In this document: in pieces, positions 52,680-64,000 of the stretch
Position numbering within the stretch: position 1 is the first letter of the stretch
How the letters are laid out: each line of letters opens with the position of its first letter
Assembly (NCBI RefSeq): GCF_028769735.1
Contig: NC_088177.1
Location: forward strand, 18,227,599-18,291,598
DNA length: 64,000 nucleotides
Reading direction: 5' to 3'
DNA from: Zonotrichia leucophrys gambelii
Taxonomy: Eukaryota; Chordata; Aves; Passeriformes; Passerellidae
Notes under the pieces: model-generated
The model's database searches: none
What the model was told of the DNA's origin: nothing
What the model saw: only the letters and a program-made list of their open reading frames with translations
Program-made: the position numbers and the translations under genes

Positions 52680-53060
52680 AGCTTTGAAGCCCTTTTTTTT
52701 CCGACCCTAACACTTCCCTACCAGATTTACGGAGCGTAAATGTCATTTGCAGTCACTCGTAACTTTACGATACATTCTGAATCCGACACCTACTAGATGA
52801 CTCCCTGCCAAAAGGCAATATTTTTGTATAAAATGTGATCAAAAAAACATTCAGCTATATAAATATATACATCCACAAGGCTTTTTTTAAGCAGCTCAGT
52901 GTGGAAAGATGGAATTTGGCAAGAAAAGAGTCTTCAAACAAGAAGAACAGCCTCTGCGCGTTTGTGGTAAAAACTGGGTTTGATTTGATCCAGTTCTAAA
53001 TGTTTTAATATCACACGTCGGGCATGCAGCGTTCACACTGTGCCATTTTGAAGTAATTTT
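52680..53060. other. Candidate conserved non-coding element with retained CpGs
   Basis: About 380 bases of AT-rich unique sequence carry an unusual number of CpGs for such composition: near 52702, 52730, 52735, 52758, 52768, 52793, 52958-52960, 53017, 53020 and 53030. It also includes motif-like words such as GTGATCAAAA near 52836. CpG retention outside a GC-rich island can reflect constraint. There is no open frame of interest in the first 200 bases. Confidence 0.22.
52726..52769. promoter_or_regulatory. Cluster of TTTACG/CGTAAA sites (posterior-HOX/CDX-like)
   Basis: TTTACG (52726-52731), three bases, then CGTAAA (52735-52740) form a perfect inverted pair. A third TTTACG follows at 52764-52769, with CTCGTAAC in between at about 52757-52764. 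TTTACGA/TCGTAAA is the family preference of posterior HOX proteins (paralogues 9-13), and related TTTATGA/TTTACGA words are bound by CDX. Three CpG-containing hexamers within 44 bases of AT-rich DNA is more than expected. Binding itself is inferred. Confidence 0.22.
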
Positions 53061-54486
53061 CGGAGTCCTACCAAGCAAAGGCTGCTGCACAGCACATGCC
53101 TTAGCTGTGCAGTGAACACACATCTTTCTCCCCATGAGCAATACTGAACGCAGAAGTCTTTTTCTCCAGTGCACACTGCAAACTGTGCCGCTGAAAACTT
53201 CATGCTCTCAGCAAAGGATTTGGCATGTGTGTCCCGGAATTCAAGAACAGTCGAAGTGGGAGGAGAAACAATCAAAGATGTGAGAAAGACCAAGAGCTGT
53301 CTGATGATTATTTTTTAAATTTGGAGGAAGGTTGAGATGTGCCTTTGTCTGAAAGTTTCTCTTCCAGAAGACACTGTAGTTACCAGTTTACAGCCCAGGA
53401 AGATACAGATGTTGGCTACAGAAAAACATATCTGAAGCTCGAACTCCAGGGCCACCATTTACCCATATGGGGCAGAAGCACTCCCGACCTCTGTGGGTGG
53501 CATGGGCCACACACGAGTGGTTCCCCAGGCACAAGGGCCTCTGCCTGACACTGCAGCCCTTTCCTTAGCCCTGCAGGAGGTGGGCAGCTCCTTGGGAGCG
53601 CCTCTCATCAGACCCAGTCCCCTCCTTTGGGCAGCAGCATCTTCCATTCCCACATACAGAGTTCCCATGTTACTCCTGGTACCTCTGTGTCCAGTATCAG
53701 AACTCACCAGCCAGCTTTGAGCCTAATCACCACAACGTTTAACACCCCGAGGATTTACTCCTTGTTCACACTGAGCTTACTCCCTTAATTGGAAGGGGTG
53801 GGAGTTTTCCTGGCTCTTCAAACACCAAGAACCCCAAAAAAAAACCTTGGAGGATCTGAATGTTGAACCATTTGTGACTGTTACATGCAGGCTCAGGGCC
53901 CTTCCAACAAGAAGGGCTAAACAAGAAAAATCCTCTGCACTAACCAGTCTTGCAGAAAAGCTCTCACAGTCCTTCTTTGCACTGCCCCACTAGCTCTGAC
54001 TGTGCTGCCAAGCAGGGAGCCCACAGAGCCTCTGGTTCACCACATCCTGCTCTCTGCAGCGTGTTCACAGCTGAATCCATGCTGCAAGTCCCAGGGGAAT
54101 AAATAAGCTCAGGCAAGAGAAGAAACATCACTGAACTTCCAGGGACTATGTCTTGGCTTTCAAAGAACTGGTCTCTTTCTCTCCATTTTTCTCCTTCCAG
54201 AAGAAATGTTTCCCACCATGTTAAACTTTTCCGTGTTATTTTTTCACCCTGTAGTTAATGAAATTCTATTGTTTTCTTGTCTACTTAATCATTAAAACAA
54301 GGCTTGCATGCAACGCAGGAAGCCAAGCAAGCCTACAGAGGCTTCTGCCCAGCACGGCCATACGAGGAGCACGACTGCACCAGGACAGTGACAGCACCTC
54401 CAGCACAGCACAGGGTCCCCAGCAAGGAGGGCACCTCTGGGCAGGGAGGGTCAGACCACAGCCAGGCCAGGCCAAGGGGCTGCTCC

Positions 54487-54500
54487 ACACCAGGGGGCTG
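54487..54500 (+). promoter_or_regulatory. CTCF-like site
   Basis: ACACCAGGGGGCTG matches the CTCF core pattern CCASYAGRKGGCRS at 12 of 14 positions, including the central AG-rich and GGC bases. It sits in a GC-richer patch. By-eye matches at this level occur by chance, so this is a candidate only. Confidence 0.22.
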
Positions 54501-57500
54501 TGGGAATGTCAGCACTGTCAGACATGGCCACGGGCAAACCCAAGGAAACACAGGCACAAAGGAAAGGCCTTTGTTATCACAAACTCAGCTTCTCCTTCCT
54601 GAAATTGGAATGGATGGTAGCAGCCACATTACCTTTTATTCCATTTGTGCTGCATGAGCTTTATTAAGCACCAATTAATAAATCCTGTGGAGTTATGAAT
54701 TTAGTCCTGCTCCTGCAAGAGCCTGAGGTAACAGCCACACAGCCAATGCCCCTTGGACAAGGAGGGAGCCCAGAACAGGCCAAGTGCTGCACACCAGGGG
54801 AAGCACCCTTCTAGAGTTTGGTTTCTACAGAAACAAGATGGAAGATGGGAAAAAAGATGTGTTATTAATCCCTCCTGCAAAAGTAAGCCATGGAAATTTG
54901 CTGTCTGTTCAAAGTCAGTCTGTTGCACAGCTGGGAACTGATCTCGTATCTCAAGTGCCAGTCTAGTGCCTAAACCACAAAAGCTCTCTTTCCTGCACTC
55001 CTTCGACATGCAAATGGTGTATAATTGTATAGGCATGCTCACCATAAACAACTAGCAAAACTTGGCATCATGCTAATGGGATTTTTATTAGCCAAATACT
55101 TCTTTGGTAACCAGGTCAAACAATCACGTTCTCTTTTGTTTCCTGTTATGAAATGAAACTGAAAAAATATGCCACTTAAAAAAATAAAATAAGAAGAAGC
55201 CCAACCAGTCCTTTTTTCATAAAGAAAACAATATGCTTAATGCAGAATAAACCACATTTTATGAAAAGAGGTCATCTTTGGGGGGAGGGAGAGAAACAAT
55301 TGAAAAGAAAAAATGTAGCACAAGAGGGAATTATGAACCTTTTTTTTCTTATGGAAAGTATTTACATGTTTATTTTAAGCCTAACATAAATGTAAATATT
55401 TTAAACAAACAAAAACACACCAGGGTAACAATAGAGTATTGTTTTTTTATGTTGAATAAAAACTGCCAGGACAGTGCATGTATATTTTTAAACATGCTGC
55501 TTCAAAAAGCAGGATGCAAGGGATGTTGCATCTTTAATTTTTCTGTTAATTATGGATTGAGCATTGTTGTGAGCCTTGTCCTCAAAACCCAGCTCAGAAA
55601 ATAAGAGCAGATGCTCATACCCAGGTTTGGCTCATGTGGGAATTGAACAGAACATATTGGTTTATAATTAATGTAATTTGTTGGATTATCTTTTGTGAAG
55701 GAGCTAAGGTAAACAACCTTGCAGCATTGTAGTGAAATTCTTCTGTGCTCAGAGCCTCTATACTTGATGGAAGATGACAAAAAACCTACCCTTCCTCCTG
55801 GACTGTGGGAAGATTTGGAAATGTCTGTCACATTCAAACATATTTTAATTAACTCAAAGGAAAGAATTAGGCTACAGACCCTAAAGCAAATTACAAATAG
55901 TGTTTAAAATCAGAGCTAATGATTCCCCAATTGACTATTCTGATTAACAAAATTCTCTTTTCTAGTTTGCTGTAATTTTGTTATGGGGCAAGGATGGAGA
56001 AAGAACATGCTTTTCTGCCCTGAAAATGTTCTTCAGACCAAATTTACTGATCCAAGAGGCTCCTCCCTATACCACACAGCACTCGAGCAAGCATTGGCAC
56101 TAAGTGCTAAGTTAAAGAAGAAGGAAAAAGAAAAAGCATGATTATATAATGCTACACTTAGCAAAAGACTTTTCTCCAAGAACACTCAGTCTTGGTAAGC
56201 ATTAATGAACAACACTTCCATCTCTAGGGAAAAGAAAAGGAAGGGGAAAAATAACTATAAAAAACCAACCCACCACGATCCCAAGCACTGTGATCTTAGG
56301 GATAAAAACTATGGGCCAGAAACATGGCTGTGTGTTCCAGGATGATTGCACCTATCCCGGCTGCAAACCATCACCATCAACCTTAGCTCTTTTTTCTTCA
56401 TACTCCACAGGAAAAAAACCAACAATATAACATTAAAGCAGCAGTTTAAGGAGCCAGGTCAGGCTTGCTGCTCTCACAGAATTATATGGTTAACTTTTTC
56501 ATCCTTTGTGCATTTTAGTTTTTCTCCCTTCAAGGCAATCATGAGTTCACCTTGTGGTAGCAGGGCTACAAGCATGCTGTGCTGCCCTTGGCCCTGCTGC
56601 CAGGTGCCAAGGGGGGATTGCCACGCTGGAGAGCTGGCCAGGACCACAATGGGAAGCTGGCCCAGAGCCACCAAGAGAGATTATTTTGAGCCAAGGCCAC
56701 ATGCCATGCACCCTTTGCCTTAAACAGCTTCCTTCAACAGCAAGCAAGGCTTATTTTGGCCTCACATCTTGCATAGGTAACAAAACACCTTGGGATCGTC
56801 TTCTGGAAAAAATGATCAAGGAAGAATAGGAAACCACAGATGGTGTCTCAGGCCTTGCTGCCACCCTCTATAATTGGCCACCAATACAGAGGGGACAGAG
56901 ACTGAGCAGGGGCTCATTTCAGTGCTACCTTGAAACTTCCAGTTTGCAACAGAGCAAATATTTCAAGCACCCTCAGCTGTCTAAAAATAAGGCATCTCCC
57001 TAGGGCTCTACCAGCATCCCACAGACAGATGCCTTTGCCCCCAGTTAGGATGCTGGCATCACACAAAAACTTCACCATATAGAAGTCATAGGCTACATTT
57101 CAGCTGACAGATGGACACAGAGGCAGAACTTTAAACAAAAGCAGGACTACCAAATATTTGGTCTGCTTTAAAAGACAGAAATAAAAGTAGACATTGGATG
57201 GATGTTGTTCCATTGGTCAGGACCACCAGGAGTTTGTACTGCTAATGTTCATAAACACAGTCATTCTCTTCCCACGGAAAAAGAAAAATGAAAGAAGTCT
57301 TTAAACCCAGGCATTTATTCTGGCATCAGCAAAATTTGGTTTTAGGTTCTGCCAGGACTTGGAAAGGTTCTCCCATCTGAGCTGCAAATTGGTACTGACC
57401 ATCCCAGAGGTAGCCTGCCACTTTTCCAACTCTTCCCTCCCAGAAAAATAGCACTCCCAAAAGCACATTCACATACCAGGCATGCAACAGTTCATCTGCC

Positions 57501-60500
57501 AAAGGTTTTGACTCTTAAAATAAGAAGTCAGCTGCTCACAAGACTGCACATACAGAATACTGGAGAACAATTTTTCCTGGATATGTAGCACTTCTACAAT
57601 TTTATGAGAGGCAGAAGTAGAGAGCTTGGGACACTCACACACCAACTTTAAAGTCATAAGTAAAGTAGACTTTCAGCTCAGAAATGTACATTGCTAATGA
57701 GCTACAGGCACAGATGATACAGTAATAGTTCCATCCCATATTCACAAGAACAATGCTCACTCATGGGGAACGACAGTCTTATCAGGTTGGTAACTTTATC
57801 TCGAATATCATGTTCAAATTTTCATATCCTTATAAATTAAGAAATACTAGAATGAAGTGACCAGATGTTCAAGTCTCCTCTGCAGCACATTCATTACCAG
57901 GCACGCATTTAAGATGCATGCAAGTCCGTGAGGACTCTTCTCTGAAGAGGCTCACTCCTCTTAGTATCATCTGGTTTTGCTAGCACAATGTCTTCAGCAG
58001 CACCTCAGCCCAGAGAAAACTTCTGCCTCCACCATTACCTCATCTCAGGACTTCTAACACACTGTGTTGTGTTCTATGGGCTCAGGAAAGAGAAAACACT
58101 GGTTGTCCTTTCAAGCCAGAATCAAAGGAAGAGAGAACAGAGGGAGAACATAAAGGAGAGGCAGAGCAAAGTTCTTGCCTCATGCATAAGGGTTGCTGGT
58201 TTATTCACAATCTCTCTCCTGTCTTCTTCACCTCTGCAGAGCATCACACTGAAAGCCCCGTAAGTTCTTACTACTTCATTTTTCATTTAACACAAGATTT
58301 TGTTCCATGTTAACCAAGCACCTCACCTCCTTGGGGGCTGCCAGTCCTAGCTGCTGGGCCTTTACTGTGCCAACAGTTACATCCCTGTCTTGGTCCAACA
58401 CTGTCAGCACTGCTGATAGTGTAAACCCACAACATGATAAGCTGTAGCGCTCTGATAGTAACAGCAGCACATAGACATAGGCTCCCTTTGATAGCTTACT
58501 ACTGTTTCTGGAAGATATGGAATGGAAGTCTAGAATATGATTATAATTATTCAGAAATTTAAGAGTAAACGTGTTGGTCCACATAAGTGAGAAATGCTGA
58601 GGACCAGCCTATACAGCATCTTAAATCACTTATTACTCTTTTTCTTTGCTGTTCTAATGCCAACAGGACATTTTCTTCTCAAATTTTGTAAAAGAAGAAA
58701 AATATAAACTAAACAGACTGTTCTCTGGCTGAGACCTTGGATTCTTTGGCACCTAATATAACAACAAAAAATTAATTTCACATCATACTGGCAATAGCTT
58801 ACATTAAAATTGCATTCTTGCTGCTTTGACATTACTGTACATGGATCTTTTTGTTGTACATAAATGCTCTACATTTGGGCTTTTTTTTAAACTAGCTACT
58901 ACTCCCTCCAATTCGACAAGATACACAAGACTAGCATTTTCCCACTTGTTTGCATATCCATGAAAACTGTCCCTCTCTCTAGATGCAGTTTTGTTGCTGT
59001 AAACAGACACGACACAATCCAAATGGACAGCCCGTTTAGACCAGTCCCTGCTCGCAGTGTTTGTCCAGGGAGCAGATTTTATTGTACAGAAGCCTTTGAG
59101 TTAGAGACAGACCTTCAGCTGAAGTCCACGGCCAACAGACAACTGACCTGTAAAAAAAGCCTGCCCCTTCTTGTCTCAGGCACAGCTAAAGGATATGATA
59201 TCTCCACAGAAGGCCAAAGGAAGAAGCACTTCTGGTGATGGGCTTTGCTATGAAAGGACAAGTCAGATTCCCTCTGAAGTACAGAAACCCAGGGTGGCTG
59301 CTCTGCTTCTTGTCCTACTGCTCATCTACCACCGCAAGAGACTTGAATGAAACCAAATTTATTCCAGTATTCTCTGTTCCATCTCAGCTGAGAAGTTTCA
59401 AGTGTCCATACACCCAGAGAAAGTCTAAGGTAGCAACTCTTCCACACCATTGACCATTACTCCCTCTCAGCCATCCCCAGAAATACCTTTGCCCCATGCT
59501 CATTACCTTCCCTTCAAAAGGAGTTAACACAGATCTGAATCCAGTCTGTAGTGGCCATCCTCTCTTTTGGTGGCTAAATCTGTTGGTCACCTTTGAGGCA
59601 GAAATTTGAATTGCTGCAAGAATTTGCAATGTCAAAACCCAAAAGGAACTAGATGTTTTCTGTTTAGCCAGTGCAAGGTTTTACTGTCTCAGCAGATACC
59701 AAAAGCATTTATTGCTCACATTGTTTACTATTGTTTTTGTCAGCGTTTGAGCCAGTGTTGGTTTGCCTTTTCTCCTGGGAATGGGTAGTCTTTTTATTAC
59801 AACACTAATAAGATAATTTCATATTTACTAAAAATGTAATTGTGTAACTTTAAGTATCATTTATTTGCTGTCTCCATACATTCCATAATGGGGCTGGAAT
59901 TTAGGAAAGCAAAAAAAAATTATGTGAAAGGGTCAAGTCCCTAAATGCAGGGAAAAATAAATAATGGGTTTTTTTAAACCCTGGTTTCTTTCTTTTCTTT
60001 AACCCCTCTATCTTGGTTCTTTCTCCTGTGTTAGTAAATAAGCAGGGGGAGGGGGTGAACCATAGGAACCATTTACTCAGCTGAACTAAAGAGATGAAAG
60101 CAACTGGCCAGGCCAAATGGGTTTGTGGTTTCTCACCATTAGAGTTGCCACTTCAGGAGGGTACCAGTATTTTACTGGAAACTTGACATTTGTTGACCAG
60201 AATGTTTTTAGTGGTCTTCCAAACTGAAAAATTGCAAGGCAGAAGCTTTGCACCTTGATGTGGTAAATTAGCTAAGAAAATCTAGACTTGAGCAGCATTA
60301 AAAAAAACCCCAAAACATCTCAGTGACCAGAGTCACTGCTATTTCTCCCCCTCATTAGAAAGTCACACAATTTGGCTGCAGCCACCCCTTAGCATAAGGG
60401 CAATTGTCTCCACTTGGAGAAGTATGTGAGGCTGAAGCCAGGCAGGAGATGCTGTTTGATTTGCAACTGGAATTCTTGACCAAAGAAGCTTGAAATTTGT

Positions 60501-62787
60501 GCATGCCACCCCCCAGGAAAAGTAGCCATCTCAAAGCCCTGCCCTCACCCCTGGAGTCTAATTCTGTGGTCTCCTAAACTGTGCGTGCTGGGAGAAAAAA
60601 AACAACCACCATTGTCCTCCAGCTTTTTCTAAGATTAGATCTGACCTAGAGGGTACTGAAAGATCAAAATCCATCATCATTCCTATTTTACAGAAAGGAA
60701 AAAATTTGAAAGTCAAAATGTCTACTTTGACAAATAAGCTTCTTTGAATACAGCATCTTCTCCCACTGAGTATGTGCACTACAGGCACATTTAAAGTGGC
60801 ACTGTGTTGGAGCATTGAAGAATGCTGTCTCTTTAAAATGGTTGTCCCAGGTTGTGTCTCCCTTCATAGGAACCTTCTGGACATGGCATATTTCTCCTTC
60901 ATGCGACTCAGAGTTGGAACAGATGGTGGTTCTCGGTGGTTTAGAGCATAAGGGAAGAGAGGGAAAATCTTACAAATTAGGATGCCTGGGCCATTTGATT
61001 TCCTGAAGATTAAAATCACTGCCTTGAACCCAACACAAGCCCACAGCAGAAAATATACCACTTAATAGACAGGCTGTGCTTCCTCTAGTAGCCTGACTTC
61101 CTGGGTTAAATTACAGGTCTTGTACAATGCATGAAAATAACCCAGCATCCATGGAAAAAAAAAAGAGGAAAAGTCAAGGTGATAGAAGCACATTTTAGAC
61201 CTTCAGGAGAATGGCCTACAGCCTGTCTAGAAGATGCAGGAGGCCTCTGAAGCTTTCAGAGCATCAAGTGTACTTATTTTTAAAGACAGTTGGGAACTTT
61301 AGGAGCAAGAAAAATTCAGAACCAGCATGGCAGGCTGCATATAGGATGAGGTGAAACTGTCTCTATGATTTGCATCACACGGCTCCGGGGTTTTAACCTT
61401 TAAAAGGAAGGAAACATTGAACAATAGTAGAATTTAAAGGTAAAACCAGATTGATTCAGTAGTTTTTGCACCTCCTTGATTATCTCATGAGATCACCATA
61501 TAAAAGAGCTTTTTGGAAGAAATGAAGTAAAAGCAAAAGCCCAGCTCCACACTGGCAGAGCCAAAGGAGAACAAGAGGAAGATTTGTTTGCAGAGAAACA
61601 GCTACTGAGGAGGCTGAAGAGACTATTCTACAACAGGAGGTAATAGCCATACACAGACAAGCTGTAATAAACTGACTTCCAAATAGGCTTCACAATCTCA
61701 CTTTGCATATGCACATCCCAAAGACCAGCTTTATGCATTCTGTCACTCTGCACATAGGAGAAAAACACTTTCAAATTCAAGGAATACATGTTCCTCACTC
61801 CTGCTTTCAGAAGGTAGCTGTAGCTCAAATGGGAAGCACCATGTACTCTTAAGCAGCAAATTGCACACAATTATATATTTTCTTAAGGTGCCTTACATTA
61901 TTAAAGCCTCTTTAGAGAAAACAAAACTGAACATAGTTTAAGTACATGACTGCACAACTAAGCTACATATCAGAACAGAAATGGACAATGATTGTGCTCT
62001 TTTGCTCATCCCATCTTAACCACTAGATACTCAAGGACAACAGCAAAGCATCTGCAGATGCATTTGTCACCATCTTTCAGCTTTATTTCTACAATGAACT
62101 AACAAAACTACAGAAGACACGGTGTTTACTACTTATTTATTGAAACATGATTTCTGATAACCTTGTAGGCAAAGCAGTCATAATCAAAATTTGGATGTGA
62201 GATCACAAATTAGGGATTTGCTTTAAAAAAAAGCAGCCAAAATGACAAGCTACGTGAAATGTTCAGCTAGTGTAAGAGAAAGCAGTTCTACCCACTGAAC
62301 ACTGGGTCATATGTTTTCCTTAGAAGAGACCACAAAGAATTACTTAGTACAATCAATTACCCACATCTAGCAGAGGAGATTAATGTTACTGTTAGATTAT
62401 AACCCCAAGAGTTTGTTCCTGAAATACAAACTTTGACTGTCAGGGAATACAGAAATATAATAAAATTTTGGCTGTGTTTTAATAGTAAGTTTTCTGAAGG
62501 GGAATAGTGCAATATGTACTTGCCACACCATCGAGATCCTGGAACATGCCCAAGTCTATTTTAGGCCTTTGCCTCAGGGTACCTCTCTGAGGAAACAGGA
62601 AACTTTGGTTTAATACCAAAGCTAAACCTAAACAACAGTTCCCAAAGAATTTTCCTCCCCCTCTTTTGCCTCTTTTCTGAGTTTTCTGCCCAAACTTCAT
62701 ATTCCCAGAGCATCTTTTGACTTGGAGCACCTTTTTACTCAGGATGTACCCTCAAGACCCTGATTATCCTGCTATCCCCATCCCCAG

Positions 62788-62801
62788 GAGCCCCCTGGTT
62801 G
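62788..62801 (-). promoter_or_regulatory. CTCF-like site, minus strand
   Basis: Read on the minus strand, CAACCAGGGGGCTC matches the CTCF core pattern CCASYAGRKGGCRS at 12 of 14 positions. It points towards the plus-strand candidate at 54487, the convergent arrangement seen at loop anchors. The local sequence is GC-rich and pyrimidine-rich on the plus strand. Confidence 0.2.
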
Positions 62802-63625
62802 GGCCATCACATCCCCCAGAGCACTTCCCTGCTCTAGACACCCCAATGCAGAGTCCCTGACAAACATTCAGTGCATGATTTCTTCTCAGGTCTTCCCCAG
62901 TCACTGGCCGCTCCCCCTGAGCCAGCACCACCTGATTACCACTTGCAGTGGTTCCAGTCACCTCCCCAAGGCCAGCCACTCTTTGTCGTGGGGATAAAAG
63001 CTAGTTGTCAATCTCTGTTTAAAGGCTTCCAGTAGCCACAGGAAGGGGAAGCAGCTGCCCTGAGAAGCACACATTGTTTTGGTGCTCCCTACCACAGAAC
63101 AAATATGAATCTAAATGTGCTAAAGGCTGGGCCCAATAAAGGCAAGACCTGTAAAGGGCTTTTTCCAGTTTCTGAGTCACTATGCTGTATTTCTCCTCCT
63201 TAGGCAACATTAGAAAGGTCTAGGCCCTAGATTAAGTGTCTGGGAGATAGGTGACTGCCAGAGCTCAATAGTTCCATGTATGTGAGCTGAGCTTAATGCC
63301 TCAGTTCTTCACACACACCACATGCCCAGGGCTATTAGCATAGAGCCTTGGGTCTGCACAGGGCTGGAGCTCAATATAATTTTAAAATAATACAGGCTCT
63401 CTCTTGTCCATTCCTGCCTCCTCACAAGCATTCAAATTAAACAGTTTGAGGTCTTAGACTGATATGACATTAAACTAGCCAATAAAAGCCACTGTGTATG
63501 AGACTGACTTAAGACATGCCAGGGAAATAGATCACTCAGGTCCCTGGGGACAGCCTTTGAATGCAGCAGACTCAAGCCAATTTATCTGGACAATCACCAA
63601 ACAACTTCCCCACCTCACCACCCCT

Positions 63626-63628
<3 letters not shown>

Positions 63629-63659
<31 letters not shown>
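63629..63659. repeat. (AT)n microsatellite
   Basis: This is an uninterrupted alternating AT run of 31 bases (15.5 dinucleotide units) just after ACCCCTAAA. It is likely to vary in length between individuals. It produces the Ile/Tyr repeat seen in overlapping short frames and carries no coding meaning. Confidence 0.98.
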
Positions 63660-63661
<2 letters not shown>

Positions 63662-64000
63662 TTCCTTCAAGATACACGAGCTGCCTAAAGATCACCTTGC
63701 TCCACAGGACCAATTGTTGCTTGTAATGGACAGATGCAATAACTTGAGAGGATTTTCCTAGAACCAGACTTTCCCTGGGCTCAGCAGCAAGTACTAGTGC
63801 TCCTAGTAGTCAGTTCATCTGTAATTGCTTGGTTATTCATGTAGATTATTAACTATCAGATGTTACAACCTTCTGGAGCATGTATATAATTTTCATATGT
63901 CCGCCCTGCCATGTGCACCTTCAGAACATTTGAGCTTTCTTTAAACAAATCTGCAGCTGTAACTGGAACAAAAAAATGAAAGTATGAATTATTGAAAGTT
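63660..64000. other. Non-coding sequence to the window end
   Basis: Unique, moderately AT-rich DNA with no recognisable feature. Confidence 0.6.

Larger units (their letters stand above)
53061..63628. other. Non-coding single-copy sequence, no gene seen
   Basis: This is unique DNA with GC-richer patches at 53450-53710 and 54300-54560 and AT-rich patches at 55080-55560 and 59790-60010. Overlapping open frames of 60 to 125 codons occur in the GC-richer patches on both strands and are unrecognised. I see no repeat family, RNA gene or promoter beyond the two CTCF-like sites listed separately. Confidence 0.5.

Noticed and set aside
1..64000. tRNA genes, CRISPR arrays, endogenous retrovirus LTRs, bacterial operons
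   Set aside because: No B-box-like GGTTCGANTCC with a cloverleaf, no regular repeat-spacer array, no paired LTR-like direct repeats and no retroviral protein motifs were found on either strand.

Overview
This is vertebrate nuclear DNA and almost certainly from a bird. It has no operons, no ribosome-binding-site-led ORFs and no intact coding gene. A mammalian window of 64 kb would normally be full of L1 and Alu/B1/MIR-type SINEs, and none are recognisable here. The only mobile-element remnants I can defend are two old non-LTR retrotransposon relics, one CR1/L3-like and one L2-like. Sparse repeats, CR1-type relics and AT-rich DNA broken by short GC-rich blocks all fit an avian (possibly passerine) genome. 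The species cannot be named from the sequence.

Layout. Positions 1-19258 are single-copy non-coding sequence, with a GC-rich block at about 2030-2965, an AT-rich enhancer-like stretch at 2966-3330, a weak exon-like segment at 4254-4411 and another enhancer-like stretch near 7590-7830. Positions 19259-19520 (minus strand) hold a decayed LINE reverse-transcriptase fragment. Positions 20810-21560 form a long AT-rich block that looks like conserved non-coding DNA. From 21561 to 43104 there is only single-copy sequence with homopolymer tracts, small tandem duplications, two clear hairpins (35439-35467, 38622-38678) and a small CpG-dense patch at 35585-35717. Positions 43105-45040 (plus strand) hold a long, heavily mutated CR1/L3-like ORF2 relic running from the endonuclease C-terminus through the reverse transcriptase to near the element's 3' end. 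Positions 45041-64000 are again non-coding, with candidate regulatory sites (an RFX X-box at 47750, a TTTACG/CGTAAA cluster at 52726-52769, CTCF-like sites at 54487 and 62788) and an (AT)n microsatellite at 63629-63659.

Interpretation. The window is an intergenic gene desert or the inside of a very large intron. No genes act together here. Its biology is fossil transposons plus possible cis-regulatory DNA. I found no previously undescribed gene system. The regulatory and conserved-element calls rest on motif content and composition read by eye, with no alignment, so their confidence is deliberately low.
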